A DNA stretch of 64,000 nt, taken from the NCBI RefSeq assembly GCF_002245625.1, contig NZ_NOIG01000013.1:186001-250000 (forward strand), written 5' to 3'. Positions 1 through 8,775 of the stretch are shown one piece after another (position 1 is the stretch's first letter; each line of letters starts with the position of its first letter). The DNA is from Acidovorax kalamii (GTDB lineage Bacteria; Pseudomonadota; Gammaproteobacteria; Burkholderiales; Burkholderiaceae_C). Position numbers and translations under genes: made by a program. The notes below the pieces were generated by a model. It was not told where the DNA came from. It saw only the letters and a list, made by a program, of their open reading frames with translations, and made no database searches.

Positions 1-12
1 ACCCGTCAGGCC

Positions 13-1122
13 ATGTCCGATCTGTACATCGGCCTGATGTCGGGCACCTCGCTCGATGGCATCGACGGGGTGCTGGCCGACTTCTCTGGCCCGCGCATGC
101 GGGTGACGCACCACGCCAGCGCCGCCTTTGCACCCGCATTGCGCGCCGAGTTGCTGGCCCTGAACACCCCCGGCGACAATGAACTGCACCGGGCGGCCCT
201 TGCTGGCAACGCGCTGTCGCGCGCCTATGCCGAGGTGGTGCAGGCACTGCTGCAGCGCAGCGGCCTGCCTGCCCATGCCATCCGCGCCATCGGCGCCCAC
301 GGGCAAACCGTGCGCCACCGCCCCCAGGAATTCGACGGCACGGGCTACACCCTGCAGCTGCTCAACCCCGCCCTGCTGGCCGAGCGGACCGGCATCACCG
401 TGGTGGCCGACCTGCGCAGCCGCGACGTGGCAGCAGGCGGCCAGGGTGCGCCGCTGGTGCCCGCCTTCCACCAGGGCATCTTCGGACGGCCGGATGAAAC
501 GGTGCTGGTGCTGAACATTGGCGGCATCTCCAACCTCAGCGTGCTCGGCGCGGACGGCCGCGTGCTGGGGTTTGATTGCGGCCCTGGCAATGCGCTGATG
601 GACCACTGGTGCCAGCTGCACACTGGCCAGCCTTTCGACAGGGACGGCGCCTGGGCCGCCACCGGGCAGGTGCTGCCCGGCCTGCTGACATCGCTGATGC
701 AGGAGCCTTTTCTGCACAAGCCGCCACCCAAAAGCACGGGGCGCGACCTGTTCAACCCCCCCTGGCTGGCCACCCACCTGGAGCCCTTCGGGCATGCCAA
801 TCCCGCCGACGTGCAAGCCACATTGACAGAATTCACTGCCACCGCCTGCTCAGCTTGCGTTGATAGCTACAAAATAGATAGCAAAACCCTGGCGGTGTGT
901 GGGGGCGGTGCGCTCAACGCCCAGCTGATGCGCCGCCTGCAGGCCCTGTGCCCTTCGCTGCAGGTCGTGGCCACCGATGCCCTGGGGCTGCCCGCGCTGC
1001 AGGTCGAAGCCGCCGCCTTTGCCTGGCTGGCGCGCCAGGCAATGCACCAGGCCCCTGGCAACCTGCCCAGCGTGACCGGCGCAGCGGGCGCACGCGTGCT
1101 GGGCGCGGTGTACCCGGCCTGA
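13..1122 (+). CDS. anmK: Anhydro-N-acetylmuramic acid kinase
   Basis: Cytoplasmic kinase of cell-wall recycling. It opens and phosphorylates 1,6-anhydro-MurNAc to give MurNAc-6-phosphate. The protein has 369 residues, normal for AnmK. The phosphate-binding motif MSGTSLDG is at residues 9-16, the glycine-rich NIGGISN lies in the middle and VCGGGALN near residue 298. An AT-rich stretch (bases 861-887) encodes the loop just before VCGGG and matches a dispersed repeat found elsewhere in the window, so this loop may derive from an inserted repeat. The gene ends in front of a shared hairpin terminator. The family call is firm; the repeat origin of the loop is inference. Confidence 0.96.
   Translation: MSDLYIGLMSGTSLDGIDGVLADFSGPRMRVTHHASAAFAPALRAELLALNTPGDNELHRAALAGNALSRAYAEVVQALLQRSGLPAHAIRAIGAHGQTVRHRPQEFDGTGYTLQLLNPALLAERTGITVVADLRSRDVAAGGQGAPLVPAFHQGIFGRPDETVLVLNIGGISNLSVLGADGRVLGFDCGPGNALMDHWCQLHTGQPFDRDGAWAATGQVLPGLLTSLMQEPFLHKPPPKSTGRDLFNPPWLATHLEPFGHANPADVQATLTEFTATACSACVDSYKIDSKTLAVCGGGALNAQLMRRLQALCPSLQVVATDALGLPALQVEAAAFAWLARQAMHQAPGNLPSVTGAAGARVLGAVYPA
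861..887 (+). repeat. AT-rich palindromic repeat copy inside anmK
   Basis: The core AGCTA...GATAGCAAAaC matches the copies at 21528 and 31641. It is read in frame as part of a loop of AnmK (about residues 284-291), in an otherwise GC-rich gene. Confidence 0.55.
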
Positions 1123-1149
1123 GCGCAGCAGCGAAGCCCTCCCACCATG

Positions 1150-1175
1150 AAAAAACCGCCCGAAGGCGGTTTTTG
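1150..1175. terminator. Bidirectional hairpin terminator between anmK and erpA
   Basis: Perfect stem AAAACCGCC / GGCGGTTTT with a CGAA tetraloop. It has an A run on the left and a T run on the right, so it can end both anmK (+) and erpA (-). Nearly the same hairpin occurs at 3012-3036. Confidence 0.9.
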
Positions 1176-1223
1176 TCTTTGGTGCATCCAGGGCATCGGC
1201 CTCCCGGCCCGCCCTTAGGCCTA

Positions 1224-1589
1224 TCAGGCCGAGAAGCTGGAGCCACACCCGCAGGTGGTGGTAGCGTTGGGGTTCTTGATCACAAACTGGGCGCCCTGCA
1301 GGTCTTCCTTGTAGTCGATCTCGGCACCCACCAGGTACTGGTAGCTCATCGCATCGATCAACAGCGACACGCCATTCTTGGTCATGGTGGTGTCGTCTTC
1401 GTTGGTGATTTCGTCAAACGTGAAGCCGTACTGGAAGCCGGAGCATCCACCACCCTGCACAAACACGCGCAGCTTCAGGTCAGGGTTGCCTTCTTCGGCA
1501 ATCAGGTCCGCCACCTTGGCCGCAGCACTGTCGGTGAAGAGGATCGGGGCGGGCATTTCGGTCTGGATGTTGTCGGCAACGGCGCTCAT
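1224..1589 (-). CDS. erpA: Iron-sulfur cluster insertion protein ErpA
   Basis: A-type Fe-S carrier that passes clusters to apoproteins such as those of isoprenoid synthesis and respiration. The protein has 121 residues. The three cluster-binding cysteines are visible: C49 in GGGCSG, and C113 and C115 in the C-terminal CGCGSS. An N-terminal extension of about 15 residues before the A-type core is typical of the beta-proteobacterial protein. GGAG stands 7 bases before the ATG. It is the last gene of a minus-strand run after the bactofilin gene, and a hairpin terminator follows. Confidence 0.96.
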   Translation of the reverse strand: MSAVADNIQTEMPAPILFTDSAAAKVADLIAEEGNPDLKLRVFVQGGGCSGFQYGFTFDEITNEDDTTMTKNGVSLLIDAMSYQYLVGAEIDYKEDLQGAQFVIKNPNATTTCGCGSSFSA

Positions 1590-1649
1590 GGGGTACTCCG
1601 GGTTCGGTATTTGGGGTTAATACTACTGCAAACCGCTCGGGAATTCAGA

Positions 1650-2048
1650 TCACGGATTGTTTGACGCCAACTTCAGTGGGGGCTTTTCCTCGACCAGCAC
1701 GGCCGTCGGGAACAACTGCCCGGCAATCACAGCGCCCTGGTGCATCTCTAGCGCCCTGTAGTGCACGTTGCCGGTGATCTGCGCCTTGGGCTGCAGCTCC
1801 AGCAGCTCACCCGCATGCACGGGGCCCAGCACCTGACCGTTGATGATCACGTGGTCGGCATGCACAGCCCCCTCCACACGGGCGGTTTCCGAAATCACCA
1901 GGATGCTGGGCTGCTCTGCCCCCGCACGGATGTCGCCCACCACTTCACCGTCAATGCGCATGCCCTCGGCAAACAGCACATTGCCTTCGATTTTGGTGCC
2001 CTGCGCAACCAGACTCTTGATGGGGGGCTGCTTCTTACGCGAAAACAT
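1650..2048 (-). CDS. Bactofilin (polymer-forming cytoskeletal protein)
   Basis: Small beta-helical protein that self-assembles into filaments or sheets, often tied to the membrane and to local cell-wall synthesis. Residues about 10-115 form the bactofilin core, with regularly spaced short strands (GTKIEGNVLF, GEVVGDI, ARVEGAVHADHVIINGQV). The N-terminal MFSRKK and the hydrophilic C-terminus are typical non-core tails. The 132-residue length fits the family. It lies between the DUF6776-type gene and erpA on the same strand, an order often seen in Comamonadaceae. The cellular role in this strain cannot be read from the sequence. Confidence 0.9.
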   Translation of the reverse strand: MFSRKKQPPIKSLVAQGTKIEGNVLFAEGMRIDGEVVGDIRAGAEQPSILVISETARVEGAVHADHVIINGQVLGPVHAGELLELQPKAQITGNVHYRALEMHQGAVIAGQLFPTAVLVEEKPPLKLASNNP

Positions 2049-2240
2049 GGGCAGGACTCCTGAAAAAGCGCGCAGGCCGGGCGGCCCACATGCGGATGAA
2101 CGAGAAAACCGAAGCTATTGGCTGGCACCACCCCACGCACCTGCACAGGGTCACTGGCACACCTGAGGCGGGAGCACGGCGGGCCCCACCGGTTGCGGCA
2201 GTGGCGCGGGGCCACCGGCGAAGGCCGCCACCTTTGTCTC

Positions 2241-2951
2241 TTACTCGATGGCCATGGTCTGTGTGGTGCGGACGGTGGCGCCGTCCAGCACGCGCGCGGT
2301 CACGGTTTTTACCACGGCATGGGGCGGCAGATCGAGGACACCCTCCATGCGGCGGTACTGCTTGACCTGCAGGGGCTGCCCCTGGGGCGGCAGGGTCTGG
2401 GTCCAGGGCTTCCCATCCTGGGTGCCTGCCAACACCAGCTCCAGGCGTCCATTGAACTCGGGCGCATTGCGGGTCGCCTGGATGACCAGCACCTGCCAGC
2501 GCAGCTGCATTCCGCCCAACACCTCGGCCTGCAGGGCACGGATCGCCAGGCCATCGGTCTTGGCTGCCGGGATCAGTTTTTCAAAAAAACCCAAATCCTC
2601 ACGCAGCGTCCGGTTGTCAGCCTCCAGCTGGCGCACCTGGGCCATCAGGCTCTCTTTGGCGGCGCGTTCGGTGGCCAGCAGGCTCTCGGCGGTCAGTGCC
2701 ACCGTTTGCCGCTCCTGGCCCTCATCGCGCAGGCGGGTGATTTCGGCCTTCATCTGGTGCACCTCATCACGCGACACGGTGTCCAGCCCGGCGATGGATT
2801 TGCCGAACTCGAACGCCCAAAGCGCGACTGCCGCACAAAAGCCCAGCACCACCGCCAGCGCCAGCCAGCGAAAGGGCCAGGGCAAGGCGCTGCGGATGGC
2901 CACCCGGGGGGCACTGATGGTCAGCCGACGGCGCAGCAGGCGAAAGCGCAT
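2241..2951 (-). CDS. DUF6776-type membrane-anchored coiled-coil protein
   Basis: Protein of 236 residues with a basic N-terminus (MRFRLLRRR), one transmembrane segment at about residues 27-45, then a predicted coiled coil (about residues 60-115, rich in E/L/R heptads) and a C-terminal beta-rich domain. This layout matches the DUF6776 family found next to bactofilin genes; its function is not known. The frame is open further upstream but runs through the rpsI terminator at 3012-3036, so the ATG at 2951 was chosen. It may act with the adjacent bactofilin at the cell envelope (inference). Confidence 0.75.
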   Translation of the reverse strand: MRFRLLRRRLTISAPRVAIRSALPWPFRWLALAVVLGFCAAVALWAFEFGKSIAGLDTVSRDEVHQMKAEITRLRDEGQERQTVALTAESLLATERAAKESLMAQVRQLEADNRTLREDLGFFEKLIPAAKTDGLAIRALQAEVLGGMQLRWQVLVIQATRNAPEFNGRLELVLAGTQDGKPWTQTLPPQGQPLQVKQYRRMEGVLDLPPHAVVKTVTARVLDGATVRTTQTMAIE

Positions 2952-3011
2952 AGGATCAACAGGCGTGTCTTGGACATACAGCCCCCAAAAGAAAAGAGCG
3001 CACCATAAACG

Positions 3012-3036
3012 AAAAAACCGCCCGAAGGCGGTTTTT
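3012..3036 (-). terminator. Hairpin terminator after rplM-rpsI
   Basis: Stem AAACCGCC / GGCGGTTT with a CGAA/TTCG loop and a run of T on the minus-strand transcript. It lies 71 bases past the rpsI stop and before the DUF6776-type gene. It is nearly identical to the hairpin at 1150-1175. Confidence 0.85.
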
Positions 3037-3106
3037 CTCTGTAAAGCACCCCAGGGATGCTTTGCAGCAGATGCCGCACAGGGCGGCATCCCGGCAGGGC
3101 CAAGGT

Positions 3107-3499
3107 TTAACGCTTGGAGAACTGCTTGGCGCGGCGTGCAGAGTGCAGACCGACCTTCTTACGTTCGACTTCACGGGCGTCGCGGGTCACGAAGCCAGCT
3201 TGGCTCAGTGCGGGCTTGAGCGTTGCGTCGTAGTCGATCAGGGCACGGGTGATGCCGTGGCGGGCAGCGCCAGCCTGGCCGGATTCACCGCCACCGTGCA
3301 CGTTGATCTGGATGTCGAAGGTTTCGACATGGTTGGTCAACGCCAGCGGTTGCTTGGCAATCATGATCGAGGTTTCGCGGCCGAAATACTGCTGAATGTC
3401 TTTGCCATTCACAGTGATCTTGCCGGAACCCTTCTTCAGAAACACGCGGGCGACGCTGGACTTGCGACGGCCGGTGCCATTGTTCCATTCACCAATCAT
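3107..3499 (-). CDS. rpsI: 30S ribosomal protein S9
   Basis: Small-subunit protein of the 30S head whose C-terminal tail reaches the P-site tRNA. The 130 residues include the typical N-terminal [13 protein letters not shown], the central [10 protein letters not shown] and the conserved basic C-terminus ending in SKR. It follows rplM by 11 bases, the universal L13-S9 pair, and a hairpin terminator follows. Confidence 0.99.
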   Translation of the reverse strand: MIGEWNNGTGRRKSSVARVFLKKGSGKITVNGKDIQQYFGRETSIMIAKQPLALTNHVETFDIQINVHGGGESGQAGAARHGITRALIDYDATLKPALSQAGFVTRDAREVERKKVGLHSARRAKQFSKR

Positions 3500-3510
3500 C
3501 TCAAGGCTCC

Positions 3511-3942
3511 TTAGATTTCCAGAGCCTTGGGCTGCTGGGCGGTGTGGGGATGCTCTGCACCACCGTACACCTTGAGTTTCTTGATCATTGCGTAACCAAG
3601 GGGGCCCTTGGGCAGCATGCCCTTGACAGCCTTTTCCAGCGCGCGGCCGGGGTGCTTGGCTTGCAGGTCGCGGAAGTTCGTGGCCGTGATGCCGCCGGGG
3701 TAACCCGAATGGCGGTAGTACACCTTGTCCAGGGACTTGGTGCCGGTGACCTTGAGCTTGGCTGCGTTGATGATGACGATGAAGTCACCGGTATCGACGT
3801 GAGGCGTGTAAATGGCCTTGTGTTTGCCGCGCAAACGGAGAGCAACTTCGCTGGCTACTCGTCCGAGGACCTTGTCGGTCGCGTCAATCACAAACCACTC
3901 GTGCACGACCTCAGCGGGCTTTGCGCTGAAAGTAGTTGTCAT
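3511..3942 (-). CDS. rplM: 50S ribosomal protein L13
   Basis: Early-assembly protein of the large subunit. The chosen ATG gives 143 residues starting MTTTFSAKP, the usual length and N-terminus. A longer reading starting 14 codons upstream is open but would displace the AAGAGA ribosome binding site that precedes 3942. The conserved [12 protein letters not shown] and the RHSGYPGG segment are present. It is the first gene of the rplM-rpsI transcript, with about 200 bases of leader back to the kinase gene. Confidence 0.98.
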   Translation of the reverse strand: MTTTFSAKPAEVVHEWFVIDATDKVLGRVASEVALRLRGKHKAIYTPHVDTGDFIVIINAAKLKVTGTKSLDKVYYRHSGYPGGITATNFRDLQAKHPGRALEKAVKGMLPKGPLGYAMIKKLKVYGGAEHPHTAQQPKALEI

Positions 3943-4146
3943 GAGTTTTCTCTTGGAAAGAGGGTTTGGCGGGTCCTTTTCCACGGTCGGTGCTCCTCTT
4001 TCGGAAGCCTCTTAGGTGGCGCTTGATCTTCGCCGCGGGACCACAAAAGCGCTGCGAAGCCCTCGATTATACGAATTAGTCCCTTGTGAGCGCAAGCGAC
4101 AGGCCCGGAGCGACTCGGACACCCGCCAAAAACCCGCCAAGCCCAG

Positions 4147-6102
4147 TCAATTGGGCGTCTGGCGGCGGCGCTGTTCCTCGGCTTCGTAGCGGCGGCGGTT
4201 TTCCACGCAGATGGGCTGCCCGGCCTGCGACGGCTTCTGGCATTCCTGGTGGATGCACATGGGGCGCGACAGGAAGTTGGCGTCGGCACAGGCCTCCTGG
4301 GGCGATGGAACGCGTGGCGGCGGTGGCCTGGGCTTGGGCTCGGCCACCACGGGCGGCGGCGGTGGTGGCTCAGGCTCCTCGCGCACCACGATGGGCGTCG
4401 GCACGGGCTCCGGCGCGGTGCGCTTGGCTGTGCGGGGTGCCACCCGGGGCGCCGATGCCGCGGCAGAGGCGGGGGATGCAGCAGACGCCGCTGCAGCCGC
4501 ACCTGCCGCCGCCAGGCCGGCCGGACTGGAAGCCCCTTCCATGGCAGCGGCGGCAGTTTCTGCGAGAACAACCTCTGCCGAAGCGGGCGCCGCAGGCGGT
4601 GCGGGCGGCTCGGCCATCTCGGTAATGATGTCGTCGTGGGGCGCCTTGTTGCCCTGCATCCACCGCAGGCCGGCCGCAGAGGCCACCACCACCAGCACAG
4701 CCACCACCAGCCCCGCGACCAGGGGTGACCGCCGCTTGGATCTGGCGGTTTTGCCCGCAGCGCGCACCGTGTCGCGCTCCAGCGGCAGGGCACGCGGCTC
4801 GCCCCCATGTCGGCGGTGGTGGGCTGCCCCCTCATGGCGCGAATCATCGGCCGCCACGGTGTCGCCTGCGTCGATGAACACCGTGTCCCCCGGGTCAGCA
4901 AACACGGTGTCGGGGCCTCCCAGCATGACCGTATCGGCGCCCGGATCCGTCGCGGGACGGCCCACGCCGCTGTCCACCACTACGGGGGCCGCCGCTTCGG
5001 AGGTCTCTGCGCGTTTCGCCTGGGCCTGCATCTCGGCCACGATGCGCGGTGCCGAGGTCACATCCACCGTGGGCGTGAGCAAGCCGGGGCCGGGCTGGTC
5101 GGCAGGCTCCACCCAGATGTCGCCCAGTTCGGCGCGGAAATCAAAATGCTGGACATCGTCCGGCGGCGAAGTCATCTCCATGGCCTGGAGAAAAGCGTCA
5201 ATGCTCTGCGGCCGGTCTTCGGGCCGCAGTGCCAGTGCTTGCGCAATCGCGGCCACAAACGGCGCCGAATACTCCACGCCAAACTGCCGCTTGACGGTCT
5301 TGGCGATGCGGGGGAACGACACCATGCGGTCGCGGATGGAGCGCAGCGTGGCAGGCAGCGGGGTGTCGTTGGCCAGACAGCCGTGCATCACGGCCGCCAG
5401 CGAATAAAGGTCACTCCACGGCCCCTGGCGCAGCTCCTCGTCGCCGTCGGAATACTGCTCGATCGGTGCGTAGTTCACCTTGAGCACGGCCGTGTGTTTG
5501 CGGTCCTGGTCATTGATCGCGTGCCGGGCCGCGCCCAGGTCCAGCAGCACCGGCGGGCCGTTGTCCTGCAAAAAGATGTTGTCAGGCGATATATCGCGGT
5601 GCAGCGTGTTCCCGTCGTGCAGCACCCGCAGGGCGTCCAGCACCGACCACAGCAGCTTGCGCAGCCAGGCTTCGGGCGGGGGCGTGCGCATCTGCGCCCG
5701 TGCCTGCTTGAAGGTCATGCCACTGTAGAGCGGCATCACCATATAGGCTGTGTTGTTGGCCTCCCAGAACCGGAACACCTTGACCAGCGACGGGTGGTCA
5801 AACTGGGCCAGCAGGCGCGCTTCGCCCACAAACGAGGCAAGGCCCGCTTGGAAAGTCTGCTGGTCGGACGAGGACCGCACCCACAGCGACTGCCCTTCGG
5901 AGCGCCCGGCCAGGGCCGAAGGCATGTATTCCTTGATGGCCACCGCCCGGTGCAAGGAGTGGTCGAACGCCTTGTAGACCATGCCAAACCCCCCCACCCC
6001 GAGGAGCGCCAGGATCTCGAATTCGGCCAGCCGGGAGCCGGGGGGCAGCGCATCGACATGGCTGACTCCAGTGGCAGGGGCTTGGCGGAGGCTTTCGGTC
6101 AT
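4147..6102 (-). CDS. Membrane-anchored serine/threonine protein kinase (PknB/Hanks type)
   Basis: Kinase domain at about residues 25-310: glycine loop GVGGFGMV (35-42), lysine in VAIKEY (K57), catalytic HRDISPDN and a DLG in place of the usual DFG. A linker with repeated D-T-V triplets follows (about residues 385-425), then a basic stretch and one transmembrane segment near residues 458-480. The outer part is rich in Ala, then Pro, and ends in a short Cys-containing domain (CADANFLSRPMC, CQKPSQAGQPIC). The ATG at 6102 was preferred over an in-frame TTG two codons upstream. The kinase domain should face the cytoplasm and the Pro-rich tail the periplasm. Substrates are unknown. It stands alone upstream of rplM. 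Confidence 0.9.
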   Translation of the reverse strand: MTESLRQAPATGVSHVDALPPGSRLAEFEILALLGVGGFGMVYKAFDHSLHRAVAIKEYMPSALAGRSEGQSLWVRSSSDQQTFQAGLASFVGEARLLAQFDHPSLVKVFRFWEANNTAYMVMPLYSGMTFKQARAQMRTPPPEAWLRKLLWSVLDALRVLHDGNTLHRDISPDNIFLQDNGPPVLLDLGAARHAINDQDRKHTAVLKVNYAPIEQYSDGDEELRQGPWSDLYSLAAVMHGCLANDTPLPATLRSIRDRMVSFPRIAKTVKRQFGVEYSAPFVAAIAQALALRPEDRPQSIDAFLQAMEMTSPPDDVQHFDFRAELGDIWVEPADQPGPGLLTPTVDVTSAPRIVAEMQAQAKRAETSEAAAPVVVDSGVGRPATDPGADTVMLGGPDTVFADPGDTVFIDAGDTVAADDSRHEGAAHHRRHGGEPRALPLERDTVRAAGKTARSKRRSPLVAGLVVAVLVVVASAAGLRWMQGNKAPHDDIITEMAEPPAPPAAPASAEVVLAETAAAAMEGASSPAGLAAAGAAAAASAASPASAAASAPRVAPRTAKRTAPEPVPTPIVVREEPEPPPPPPVVAEPKPRPPPPRVPSPQEACADANFLSRPMCIHQECQKPSQAGQPICVENRRRYEAEEQRRRQTPN

Positions 6103-6389
6103 GGTCAAAGGACGTGGCGTGCTTGCGGTGTCGAAGGCGGTTCAAGAGCGCAACGGAGCGCCAGCACCGCCGCAGGCGCGATCATGCGGCATGGCAGGGG
6201 GCGATTTCGAAACAAATGGCTAACAAATGCCGACCTGTCTGCCAAAAACATCACGCTCGCGGCCAACCGGCGGTTCGGATTGTGCCGTGGCCTGGAAAGA
6301 TACACCCAAGCAGCCCCCAGGGCACCCCGCCTGGGCGGGTGGCACCACAAAAAAGGCGCACCAAGGGGCGCACTCGTTACCATTGGGCC

Positions 6390-7277
6390 ATGTTCAGTTA
6401 TCGCCACGCCTTCCACGCGGGCAACCATGCCGATGTGCTCAAGCACACGGTTCTGATTGCCGCCTTGCAACACCTCACCGAGAAAGACGCGGCCCTGACC
6501 GTGCTGGACACCCATGCAGGCGCCGGCCTGTACCGGCTGGACGGGGACTACGCCAGCACCAGCGGCGAAGCCGCCGACGGCATCGCCCGCCTGTTTGCCC
6601 CCACCACCCCCGCCCTCGCCCCGGCCCTGCAGGCCTATGTGGACATGGTGGCCGCCTTCAACCAGGGCAACACCCTGCGGGTCTACCCCGGCTCGCCCTT
6701 CATCACCCAGCGCCTGCTGCGCAGCCACGACAAGCTCAAGCTGTTCGAGCTGCACCCCACCGACCTGCGCTCCCTGGCGGGCAATGTCGCCCAGCTGGAG
6801 GCAGGCCGCCAGGTGGCCGTACTGCACGAAGACGGGTTTGAAGGCATCAAGAAATTCTTGCCCCCACCGGCCCGCCGCGCGCTTGTACTGTGCGACCCCA
6901 GCTATGAAATCAAGAGCGACTATGCCAAGGTGCTCGACATGGCGGCCGATTCGCTCAAGCGTTTTGCCACGGGCACCTATGCGTTCTGGTACCCGATCAT
7001 CCCGCGCCCCGAGGCCCATGATCTGCCCCGGCGCCTCAAGACCCTGGCCACCAAGGCGGGCAAAAGCTGGCTGCACGCCACGCTGACCGTCAAGTCCAGC
7101 AAGATCACCGAAACGGTCACCGGCGACACCAAGCGCCCCGGCCTGCCCGCCAGCGGCATGTTCCTGATCAACCCGCCCTACACGCTCAAGGCGGCCCTGA
7201 AGGCCGCGCTGCCGCAGATGACCGAGCTGCTGGCGCAGGACAAACACGCCACGCACACGCTCGAATCCGGCGGCTGA
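6390..7277 (+). CDS. rlmJ: 23S rRNA (adenine(2030)-N6)-methyltransferase RlmJ
   Basis: SAM-dependent methylation of A2030 of 23S rRNA. The 295 residues begin MFSYRHAFHAGNHADVLKH, the diagnostic RlmJ N-terminus, so the ATG at 6390 was chosen although the frame is open upstream. The SAM-binding motif DTHAGAGLY is near residue 45. The catalytic motif reads DPSYE rather than the DPPYE of the E. coli enzyme. The C-terminus is unremarkable. It is divergent from the kinase gene with a 287-base gap that holds the promoters of both; no clear sigma-70 boxes were picked out. Confidence 0.95.
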   Translation: MFSYRHAFHAGNHADVLKHTVLIAALQHLTEKDAALTVLDTHAGAGLYRLDGDYASTSGEAADGIARLFAPTTPALAPALQAYVDMVAAFNQGNTLRVYPGSPFITQRLLRSHDKLKLFELHPTDLRSLAGNVAQLEAGRQVAVLHEDGFEGIKKFLPPPARRALVLCDPSYEIKSDYAKVLDMAADSLKRFATGTYAFWYPIIPRPEAHDLPRRLKTLATKAGKSWLHATLTVKSSKITETVTGDTKRPGLPASGMFLINPPYTLKAALKAALPQMTELLAQDKHATHTLESGG

Positions 7278-7351
7278 GGCGCCCCACCCTGCGGTGCTGC
7301 GCCGCCCGGCGCCAGCCATGGGCCGTGAACACGCGGGCCAGAATGCTCTCC

Positions 7352-7924
7352 TCAAGGCGCCGCCGGGCAGTCCTTTTCATCCTCATCCAGCGCAAACAGC
7401 TCCACCGGCTTGAGCCCCAGGCCGATCATGCCCAGGGCCTCGGCTGCGCCACGGCTGAGGTCGATCACCCGGTTGCGGACATGGGGGCCCCGGTCGTTGA
7501 TGCGCACCACCACCGTGCGCCCCGTGGCCTGGCTGCGCACGCAGACCCGCGAGCCAAACGGCAGCGTGGGATGCGCCGCCGTGAGCGCACGCATGTCAAA
7601 GCGCTCCCCGCTGGCTGTGCGCCGCCGGTGGAACTGCGCGCCGTACCACGAGGCCAGCCCCACCTCGTCGGCCGTGACCAGCCCGAGGGACGAGGCATCT
7701 CCCCCGGGGGGCGGGAGCGGCGGTGGCGGCGGGGGGTCGATCAGCATCGCCTCGCCCGGCACCGTCAGGAGATGGGGGGCCAGCGCATCGGCCTCGGCCG
7801 ACAGCCCCTGGGCCAGCGCGGGGGCCGTCACCAGGGCCCACAACAACCCCACACACGCCGCATGCCCGGCAAGCCCCTGCAGGGACCCACAGCGGGCGGG
7901 CAGCGGCAGGCCACCCCAACCCAT
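7352..7924 (-). CDS. RlpA-like septal ring lytic transglycosylase family protein
   Basis: Secreted double-psi beta-barrel protein; RlpA proteins cut glycan strands lacking stem peptides at the septum. The start at 7924 gives 190 residues with a hydrophobic signal sequence (about residues 20-38, ending ALAQG). A Pro-rich linker follows, then the barrel with ASWYGAQFH, RTASGERF and NDRGPH. The C-terminal SPOR domain of long RlpA proteins is missing, as in many short homologues. The start overlaps the metF stop (TGATG), so translation is probably coupled. No cysteine suitable for lipidation is seen at the signal end. Confidence 0.85.
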   Translation of the reverse strand: MGWGGLPLPARCGSLQGLAGHAACVGLLWALVTAPALAQGLSAEADALAPHLLTVPGEAMLIDPPPPPPLPPPGGDASSLGLVTADEVGLASWYGAQFHRRRTASGERFDMRALTAAHPTLPFGSRVCVRSQATGRTVVVRINDRGPHVRNRVIDLSRGAAEALGMIGLGLKPVELFALDEDEKDCPAAP

Positions 7925-8775
7925 CAGATCCCCAGGCGGCGACAGATCTCCAGCGTCGCGGCGCTTTGGTTCATGGTGTAGAAGTGCAAGGCGGGCACGC
8001 CCGCGCTGCGCAGCTGGTCGCACAGGTCGGTCACCACATCCAGGCCAAAGGCCTTGATGCTGGCCGTGTCATCGCCAAACCCCTGCAGGCGCAGACGGAT
8101 CCAGCGCGGGATCTCGGCGCCACACGCGTCGGAAAAGCGCATGAGCTGTGTGGAGCTGCCAATCGGCATGATGCCCGGCACCACCGGCACATCCGCACCC
8201 AGGCGCTGCGTGTCTTCGACAAAACGGAAGTACGCGTCGCTGTTGTAGAAATACTGGGTGATGGCCGAATCCGCCCCGGCCTGTACCTTGGCCACATAGG
8301 CCTTGAGGTCGGCCTCGGGCGAGCGCGCCTGGGGGTGCACCTCGGGGTAGGCCGCCACCTCGATGTGGAAGTCGCGCCCTGTCTCGGCGCGGATGAAGGC
8401 CACCAGGTCGCTCGCGTACTGGAACTCACCACCCGCACCATAGCCGCTGGGCAGGTCGCCGCGCAGCGCCACCAGGCGCTTGACGCCCATGGCCTTGAGC
8501 GTGGCGAGTTGCTCGCGCACTGATTGGCGCGTGGCGCCGATGCAGGAGAAGTGCGACGCGGCGCCCACGCCTTCGGCCAGGATTTCGCGCACGGTGCCAA
8601 AGGTGCCTTCTTGCGTGGAGCCCCCGGCGCCGTAGGTCACCGAGCAGAAGTCCGGGTGCAGCGCATACAGCTGCTGGCGGGCCACGCGCAGCTTGTCGGC
8701 GCCTTCGGGCGTCTTGGGCGGAAAGAACTCAAAACTCACAGGGAAACCGGTGCCCTGTGCATTGGCAGCATTCAT
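7924..8775 (-). CDS. metF: 5,10-methylenetetrahydrofolate reductase
   Basis: FAD enzyme that reduces 5,10-methylene-THF to 5-methyl-THF, the methyl donor for methionine synthesis. The 283 residues match the bacterial MetF length. The N-terminal SFEFFPPKT and the SVTYGAGGST segment (about residues 46-55) are conserved. It overlaps the tlyA stop by four bases (ATGA) and the rlpA-like start by one base, so it sits inside the riboswitch-led ahcY operon. This ties folate methyl supply to SAH recycling. Confidence 0.98.
   Translation of the reverse strand: MNAANAQGTGFPVSFEFFPPKTPEGADKLRVARQQLYALHPDFCSVTYGAGGSTQEGTFGTVREILAEGVGAASHFSCIGATRQSVREQLATLKAMGVKRLVALRGDLPSGYGAGGEFQYASDLVAFIRAETGRDFHIEVAAYPEVHPQARSPEADLKAYVAKVQAGADSAITQYFYNSDAYFRFVEDTQRLGADVPVVPGIMPIGSSTQLMRFSDACGAEIPRWIRLRLQGFGDDTASIKAFGLDVVTDLCDQLRSAGVPALHFYTMNQSAATLEICRRLGI

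Noticed and set aside
4370..4700. Pro/Ala-rich repeats in the kinase tail as a separate gene or repeat element
   Set aside because: They are in frame with the kinase and typical of its periplasmic linker.
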